Positions 5,880 through 9,909 of a stretch of 9,909 bases of DNA are shown piece after piece. A program made the position numbers and the translations under genes. The first letter of the stretch is position 1. The number at the start of each line of letters is the position of its first letter. The notes under the pieces were generated by a model, which saw nothing but the letters and a program-made list of their open reading frames with translations, did not search any database and was not told the origin of the DNA. The stretch is from Chloroflexota bacterium. GTDB lineage: Bacteria; Chloroflexota; Limnocylindria; P2-11E. The stretch is taken from positions 1-9,909 of the forward strand of contig VBGU01000087.1 in NCBI GenBank assembly GCA_005881085.1. Reading direction: 5' to 3'.

Positions 5880-6371
5880 CTACGACCTAGCCGGCTGTCG
5901 TGAGAGATACCCGCGCATGTCGGCCTCGTGCTCCTCGTGGAAGTGCCCGAACAACGTGGCTCCGGTAACCGGCGCGCCCTGCATCCACGGAAAGCGCGCG
6001 GGATCGTCGAGCACGTCGTCCGGCAATTTCTCGATCGCCGACGCGAGCTGTTGAAAGACACGACGCGATTCATCAAGGACCTCGCCAACGGACTTATCGC
6101 GATCGCGCGCATGGAACCACGCGTTGATCTCGTCGTCCTCATGCAGGTCAGCGGGCCACGGTGGCGTGGGTTCGGGCTGGCCGTTCGCCACCGCTCCGAG
6201 GCGCCCGACGGTTCTCCGCCGCCACGCCGTGAGATGCGCGACGACGTCCTTGATCGACCACGCGCCGGCGACGCCGGGTTCGTCCATGCGGTCCTCGCCG
6301 ATCTCGGCGAGGAGGCCTTCCCAAACCTCGTTCTCTGACCTGAGCTGCGCTAGGAGATCAGCTCGACGCAT
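5880..6371 (-). CDS. DinB/DfsB-like four-helix-bundle protein
   Basis: 163 aa, about the normal size of the DinB superfamily. W-S-I-K-D-V-V-A-H-L (38-47) is the typical helix-2 motif, with His46 as a likely metal ligand. F-G-H-F-H-E-E-H (141-148) supplies the C-terminal histidines found in DinB and ClbS/DfsB proteins. Members bind a divalent metal; some are thiol transferases using bacillithiol or mycothiol, others protect against reactive compounds, and most are uncharacterised, so the reaction here is unknown. ATG 6371 is chosen because a strong GGAGG (6382-6378) sits 6 bases upstream and the homology begins there; the frame is open further upstream but there it only shadows rlmB. The start overlaps the end of the rlmB coding region by 14 bp, so translation is probably coupled. 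It is the last gene of the operon. Confidence 0.88.
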   Translation of the reverse strand: MRRADLLAQLRSENEVWEGLLAEIGEDRMDEPGVAGAWSIKDVVAHLTAWRRRTVGRLGAVANGQPEPTPPWPADLHEDDEINAWFHARDRDKSVGEVLDESRRVFQQLASAIEKLPDDVLDDPARFPWMQGAPVTGATLFGHFHEEHEADMRGYLSRQPARS

Positions 6372-7929
6372 CGTTCGCCTCCGTCGCTTCATCGGTTGAT
6401 TTCTTCGTCGACCGCTTCTTGGCCGGCGCTTTGCGTTTCGGCTTCGCGGCCACGACGGGCGCGGGAGGGCTCTCGATCTCGGCGGCCGGTGCGATCTGAT
6501 CGGTCTCGTCAGTCCCGCCCTCGGCGGCTTCAGCGGGCTCGGAACGATCCGGTTCGGAGCGATCCTCCGGAGTCTGCTGCGGCTCGTTCTCCCACCCGCC
6601 GTTGTCCTGTGTCTCCGCCGGCTCTTCCGGTCGCGGCGTGCGGGTCTGCGCGGGTGCGACATCGCGCCGGCGCTGCCGGAGCGCCTCGTACAGCATCACC
6701 GTGCCGGCGGCGGCCGCGTTGAGTGAGCTCACCATTCCTTCCATCGGGAGGCGGACCGCCTGGTCCGCTCCTTCGAGCACAAGGCGACGGATCCCCTCGC
6801 CCTCGCCGCCGATGACGATCGCGGTGGGTCCGCGGTAGTCGACCTCATCGTAGAGAAGATCGCCGGACTCATCCGCCGCGACGACCCATATGCCCTTCTC
6901 CTTGAGCGCGTCGATCGCCTGCCGGAGGTTCGCCACGTCGGCGATGAGCAGATGCTCGCTCGCGCCGGCGCTCGTCTTGGTCACCGCGGGCGTGAGCCCA
7001 ACGGCGCGGTGATGCGGGATGACGACGCCGTCGACGCCTGCGCCCTCGGCCGATCGCAGCAGCACTCCGAAGTTCTGCGGATCCTGGAGCGAGTCGACGA
7101 CGAGCACGAGCGCCGGATCGGACAGCGTGTCGAGGTGGAGCAGGAGCTCGTCGAGCTCGACGCCGGCCTTGCCTTCAACGATCGCGACGACCCCTTGATG
7201 GTTCTCGACCGGCGAGAGTCGCGCGATCTCCATCTTGTCTGTAAAGCGAACGAAGATTCGCCGCTGCTGCGCCTCGGCGATGAGCTCGTTCACCGGGCCG
7301 GTGCGAACGTTGCGGTCCTGCGACACATAGAGCCGCCGGATGTTGCGCCCGGCGCGGATCGCCTCGAGGATCGCGTGCGGACCCGCGATGGGCTCCCCCA
7401 CCGGTTCGTGCGACGGCGCGGCCTTGTGCGGGCCGGCGGTAACGCGGCGAATCGCTTCGCTGTACCGCTGCTCGCCGCCGCGGCGCTGACGCCATTGCCC
7501 ACCGCCCTGCGGGGCGGGGCCAGGTCCACCGGCGCCACCACGCCAGCCCATCGGACCGCGTTGACGCTGCGCCTGACGACGCTCGTAACCTGCGAGCTCG
7601 CGCGACTGCTCGCTCTCTTCACGAGGCGGGAATTGCTGCGGACGGAACGGCGGGGCCCCGAATTGCGGGCGCGGCGCGCCGAACTGAGGACGTGGCCCGG
7701 CGTAGGGCGGACGAGGTGCGCCGAAGCCGGCCCCGCCACCACCTCGGCCCCGGCGGCCGCGCCGCCGGCGTCGCGCGCCGTCCTGATCGCCAGAGCCGTC
7801 GGGGGGCTGCGCCCCCCGGCCCCCCGGTTCAGGTGCGCTGGGCGCTGGCCTGCTATCGCTTGGGGGTTCCTGCCGCGGCTCGTGAGGGGGGTCTGAGGGG
7901 GGTATGCCCCCCTCAAGATCTTGGTCCAT
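6358..7929 (-). CDS. rlmB: SpoU-family 23S rRNA (guanosine-2'-O-)-methyltransferase, RlmB type, with long disordered tails
   Basis: The enzyme transfers a methyl group from SAM to a ribose 2'-OH of 23S rRNA, by family G2251 (E. coli numbering). Numbering here is from ATG 7935. The core is residues 180-424: a substrate-binding domain from G-P-H-A-I-L-E-A-I (185-193), then the SPOUT knot. Its motifs are D-P-Q-N-F-G...R-S-A (285-296), I-V-I-G-G-E-G-E-G-I (373-382) and R-L-P-M-E-G-M-V-S-S-L-N-A-A (395-408). RlmB proteins are usually about 250 aa. Here about 180 N-terminal residues are Gly/Pro/Arg/Gln-rich with P-R-P-Q-F-G-A repeats, and about 100 C-terminal residues are acidic, ending in a Lys-rich stretch. 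Two ATGs compete. AAGGAG (7942-7937) is 7 bases from ATG 7929 but only 1 base from ATG 7935, so I place the start at 7929 (523 aa). The 7935 start would give a 4-bp overlap with cysS. Confidence 0.92.
   Translation of the reverse strand: MDQDLEGGIPPSDPPHEPRQEPPSDSRPAPSAPEPGGRGAQPPDGSGDQDGARRRRRGRRGRGGGGAGFGAPRPPYAGPRPQFGAPRPQFGAPPFRPQQFPPREESEQSRELAGYERRQAQRQRGPMGWRGGAGGPGPAPQGGGQWRQRRGGEQRYSEAIRRVTAGPHKAAPSHEPVGEPIAGPHAILEAIRAGRNIRRLYVSQDRNVRTGPVNELIAEAQQRRIFVRFTDKMEIARLSPVENHQGVVAIVEGKAGVELDELLLHLDTLSDPALVLVVDSLQDPQNFGVLLRSAEGAGVDGVVIPHHRAVGLTPAVTKTSAGASEHLLIADVANLRQAIDALKEKGIWVVAADESGDLLYDEVDYRGPTAIVIGGEGEGIRRLVLEGADQAVRLPMEGMVSSLNAAAAGTVMLYEALRQRRRDVAPAQTRTPRPEEPAETQDNGGWENEPQQTPEDRSEPDRSEPAEAAEGGTDETDQIAPAAEIESPPAPVVAAKPKRKAPAKKRSTKKSTDEATEANDASS
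7883..7915 (-). promoter_or_regulatory. Start-proximal hairpin with two alternative 3' arms in the rlmB coding region
   Basis: In the rlmB mRNA UGAGGGGGG (7915-7907) can pair perfectly with CCCCCCUCA at 7902-7894 (9 bp, 4-base loop) or with an identical CCCCCCUCA at 7891-7883. The arm begins 15 bases from ATG 7929, within the initiating-ribosome footprint. It could lower translation initiation, or it could simply reflect Gly-Gly and Pro-Pro codons in a low-complexity leader. A second perfect stem, CGGGGGG with CCCCCCG, lies at 7800-7818. Confidence 0.5.
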
Positions 7930-7931
7930 GG

Positions 7932-9380
7932 TCATGCTCCTTTGCGACCGACGCGCTCCCAGCGCGTCCCGTCCTTGGTGTCCTTCACTTGAATGCCGAA
8001 TCGTTCGAGTAGCTCTTTGCGCAACGCGTCGCTCTTCGCGTAATCGCCGCTCTTTCGCGCGGCCTCACGCTGCTCGAAGACCGCGCGCTCTTCGCTGCTC
8101 AGCTCGTCCTTCGCCGCCGCCGCAGCCTGCAGCGAGAGTCCCAGGACGCGATCCATGTCGAAGAGCATCCACAGCGCGCGCTCCTGCTCGTCTGTGTCCA
8201 CGATGGCCGCGAGCGCGAGCGCCTTTTCCGCAGCGGCGAGCGCCCGCGGGCTGTTCAAATCGTCGGCGAGCGCTTCGCGGAACTCGCGCGTGATGACGTG
8301 TTCGCCCTCAGGCTCCGCGACGCGGCCCTGCGTCGCAGCGTACGCGGCGCGGATGGTCCGCCGCCAACGCTCGAGCCTCGATTGTGCAGCGTTCATGCCG
8401 TCGCGGGTGAAGTCGAGACCGTTGCGGTATCCCGCGCCGAGCGCGAGCAGTCTGAACGCGAGCGGGTCGTAGCCCCATCCGGCGACGTCGTCGAGCGTGA
8501 CGAAGCCACCCTTCGACTTCGCCATCTTCTCGCTGTCGACGCGAAGGAAGCGCACGTGCACCCAGTAGTTGACGAATGGCTTTCCCGTAGCCGCTTCAGA
8601 CTGAGCGATCTCGCACTCGTGGTGCGGGAAGAGATGGTCTTCGCCGCCGGAATGCAGGTCGAACGTCTCGCCGAGGTACTTCATTGACATCGCGGAGCAC
8701 TCGATGTGCCAGCCGGGGTTGCCGCGGCCCCAAGGCGAATCCCACTGCTGGAGATCGCCGGCCTTGGCGCGACGCCACAGCGCGAAGTCCGATGGATGCC
8801 GCTTGTTCTCGTTCACTTCGACGCGCGCGCCGGCGACCCGCTGCTCGGGCAACTCGGCGTTCAGGCGAGTGCCGTAACCGGGGAAGGTCGTCACGTCGAA
8901 ATACACCCCGTCCGCGGCAACGTACGCGTTGCCCTTCGCGATGAGCCGCTCGATGAGCGCGATCATCTCGGGGATGTGGTCCGTCGCCTTCGGGATCACG
9001 TGCGGGTCGAGGATGTTCAAGCGGTGGCGATCCTCCATGAAGAGACGCGTGTACTCGTCGGCGATCTGGAGCGGGGTCTTGCCCGCGCGCTCGGCGCCGA
9101 CGGCCATCTTGTCCACGCCAGCGTCGGCGTCGTCGACGATGTGGCCCACGTCGGTGATGTTCATCACCTGCTTCACGCGGAGCCCGAAGTATTCGAACGT
9201 CCGACGAACGACGTCGGCGACGAGGTAGCTGTACAGGTTGCCGATGTGCTGGCGGTCGTAGACCGTCGGGCCGCAGTTGTACATGCCGACTTCACCGTGA
9301 CGCAGCGGCACGAGCGGCTTCACCGATCGCGAGGCGCTGTCGTAGATGCGGAGGTTTCCGGATTCGGGCCGCTGGATCAG
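7932..9380 (-). CDS. cysS: Cysteinyl-tRNA synthetase, apparently started at CTG
   Basis: This class I synthetase charges tRNA-Cys with cysteine in the cytoplasm. The frame is 482 aa from CTG 9380. Visible motifs in that numbering are the catalytic zinc ligands Cys36 (N-C-G-P-T-V-Y-D), Cys228 (W-H-I-E-C-S), His253 and Glu257 (P-H-H-E-C-E). The HIGH motif is H-I-G-N (45-48) and the KMSKS loop is K-M-A-K-S (285-289). The first ordinary start codon, GTG 9323, would delete the conserved N-terminal strand N-L-R-I-Y-D, which is encoded just upstream in frame. A perfect AAGGAG (9391-9386) stands 5 bases before CTG 9380, and the only in-frame stop upstream is the ispF TAG, 15 bases before. No ATG, GTG or TTG lies between. 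A start at GTG 9323 would give 463 aa. The gene follows ispF closely and precedes rlmB. Confidence 0.95.
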   Translation of the reverse strand: MIQRPESGNLRIYDSASRSVKPLVPLRHGEVGMYNCGPTVYDRQHIGNLYSYLVADVVRRTFEYFGLRVKQVMNITDVGHIVDDADAGVDKMAVGAERAGKTPLQIADEYTRLFMEDRHRLNILDPHVIPKATDHIPEMIALIERLIAKGNAYVAADGVYFDVTTFPGYGTRLNAELPEQRVAGARVEVNENKRHPSDFALWRRAKAGDLQQWDSPWGRGNPGWHIECSAMSMKYLGETFDLHSGGEDHLFPHHECEIAQSEAATGKPFVNYWVHVRFLRVDSEKMAKSKGGFVTLDDVAGWGYDPLAFRLLALGAGYRNGLDFTRDGMNAAQSRLERWRRTIRAAYAATQGRVAEPEGEHVITREFREALADDLNSPRALAAAEKALALAAIVDTDEQERALWMLFDMDRVLGLSLQAAAAAKDELSSEERAVFEQREAARKSGDYAKSDALRKELLERFGIQVKDTKDGTRWERVGRKGA

Positions 9381-9391
9381 TTCTTCTCCTT
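9378..9391 (-). promoter_or_regulatory. Ribosome binding site deciding a CTG start for cysS
   Basis: AAGGAG at 9391-9386 followed by 5 bases and then CTG (9380-9378), between the ispF stop (9398-9396) and the cysS body. The spacing is optimal for this codon and far too long for the next candidate, GTG 9323. Confidence 0.6.
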
Positions 9392-9395
9392 GGCG

Positions 9396-9872
9396 CTAGT
9401 TCGAGGCCAGTGCCACCGCCAGCGCGGCGATCGCTTCGCCTGCGCCGATCTCACCCACGCCGTCGTTTGTCTTGGCCTTGACGCTCACGCTCTCTGGCGT
9501 GACGCCCAGGCCTCGGGCGATCGCTTGACGCATCGCGGCGACGTGCGCGCCTATGCGGGGCGCCTCCGCAATGACCGTCGCGTCGATCGAGACGACGGCG
9601 TAACCCGCCTCGCGGACCTTCGATCCGACCTGGCGCAACAGCTCCTGGCTGTCCGCGCCAGCGAAACGCGGATCGTCGCTCGGGAAGTGCGATCCGAGAT
9701 CCCCGAGGTTCGCCGCTCCGAGGACCGCGTCCATGACCGCGTGGAGGAGGACGTCACCATCGGAGTAGCCAGCGAGCCCCTTCGGGTGCTCGATCGCGAC
9801 ACCGCCCAAGACCAGGCGGCGGCCCGCCGCGAGACGGTGAATATCGTACCCGAGGCCGGCCCGCTGCGGCAC
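9396..9872 (-). CDS. ispF: 2-C-methyl-D-erythritol 2,4-cyclodiphosphate synthase
   Basis: The enzyme cyclises CDP-methylerythritol 2-phosphate to MEcPP with release of CMP in the MEP isoprenoid pathway; the family works as a trimer. The 158-aa length is normal. G-Y-D-I-H (8-12) gives the zinc ligands Asp10 and His12, and His44 lies in S-D-G-D-V-L-L-H. G-D-L-G-S-H-F-P-S-D-D-P (57-68) is the family signature. The C-terminal block K-A-K-T-N-D-G-V-G ends in G-A-G-E-A where many relatives have G-R-G-E-G/A, a local substitution. The start is GTG 9872, at the position expected from homology; no Shine-Dalgarno sequence is visible, so coupling to the preceding frame is likely. The frame is also open upstream to the window edge, so a fusion to an IspD domain cannot be ruled out from this window. 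It precedes cysS by a short gap. Confidence 0.95.
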   Translation of the reverse strand: MPQRAGLGYDIHRLAAGRRLVLGGVAIEHPKGLAGYSDGDVLLHAVMDAVLGAANLGDLGSHFPSDDPRFAGADSQELLRQVGSKVREAGYAVVSIDATVIAEAPRIGAHVAAMRQAIARGLGVTPESVSVKAKTNDGVGEIGAGEAIAALAVALASN

Positions 9873-9874
9873 GG

Positions 9875-9909
9875 CTAGCGGATCTGCAGCGCGGGCATGC
9901 CGACGAGGC
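9875..9909 (-). CDS. Possible 3' end of the gene upstream of ispF
   Basis: One minus-strand frame reads about 10 codons (ending M-P-A-L-Q-I-R) and stops at TAG 9877-9875, 2 bases before the ispF GTG. Tight spacing and the lack of a ribosome binding site for ispF fit an upstream operon partner; ispD is the common neighbour in many genomes, but ten residues cannot identify it. Confidence 0.3.
   Translation of the reverse strand, partial: LVGMPALQIR

Noticed and set aside
6372..6662. Longer N-terminus for the DinB-like protein, from ATG 6662
   Set aside because: It is antiphase to the rlmB C-terminal tail and Arg/Pro-rich; ATG 6371 has a strong Shine-Dalgarno sequence and matches the family start.
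7640..7720. Short repeated units that might be a CRISPR-like or tandem array
   Set aside because: They encode the P-R-P-Q-F-G-A repeats in the RlmB leader in frame; there is no constant repeat-spacer structure.
6952..7896. Plus-strand frame of 314 codons antisense to rlmB, and 390 codons at 8706-9878 antisense to cysS and ispF
   Set aside because: Both mirror strongly conserved genes in their complementary frames and show no domain pattern of their own.

Overview
The window comes from a high-GC bacterium. Short gene spacing, many 4- to 17-bp gene overlaps, GTG starts and an isoprenoid/translation gene run (ispF-cysS-rlmB) fit an uncultured Chloroflexota-like or actinobacterial lineage. That placement is an inference from gene style only; no marker in the window settles it.

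Left part (1-1223). A membrane-protein gene on the minus strand runs off the left edge. Next comes a broken copy of the 3' half of a tRNA-Thr gene (about 507-554), then roughly 600 bp holding one small orphan gene (684-1013), then an intact tRNA-Thr(UGU) gene (1152-1223, minus). The two tRNA-derived copies are direct repeats reaching from the 3' end to the anticodon loop. This is the usual footprint of an element integrated at a tRNA 3' end, so the segment between them may be a decayed or miniature island.

Middle part (1444-5659). Two plus-strand genes overlapping by ATGA encode a DppB/OppB-type permease and an unusual 734-aa fusion. The fusion is a DppC/OppC-type permease, then a seventh membrane segment, then a large domain shaped like an M28 aminopeptidase that has lost most zinc ligands. 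No ATPase or substrate-binding protein accompanies them here. They converge, with a 17-bp overlap, on a minus-strand pair of exported proteins of unknown function: a putative lipoprotein and a membrane-anchored protein.

Right part (5880-9909). A minus-strand operon, read right to left, contains the possible tail of an upstream gene, ispF (MEP isoprenoid pathway), cysS (cysteinyl-tRNA synthetase), an rlmB-type SpoU 23S rRNA 2'-O-methyltransferase with long disordered tails, and a DinB/DfsB-like four-helix protein. Genes touch or overlap and a hairpin follows the last one. cysS seems to start at a CTG codon behind a strong Shine-Dalgarno sequence. rlmB has a perfect hairpin just inside its coding region with two competing pairing partners.

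The most novel item is the permease plus pseudo-peptidase fusion. Next are the tRNA-Thr attachment-site remnant and the apparent CTG start of cysS.
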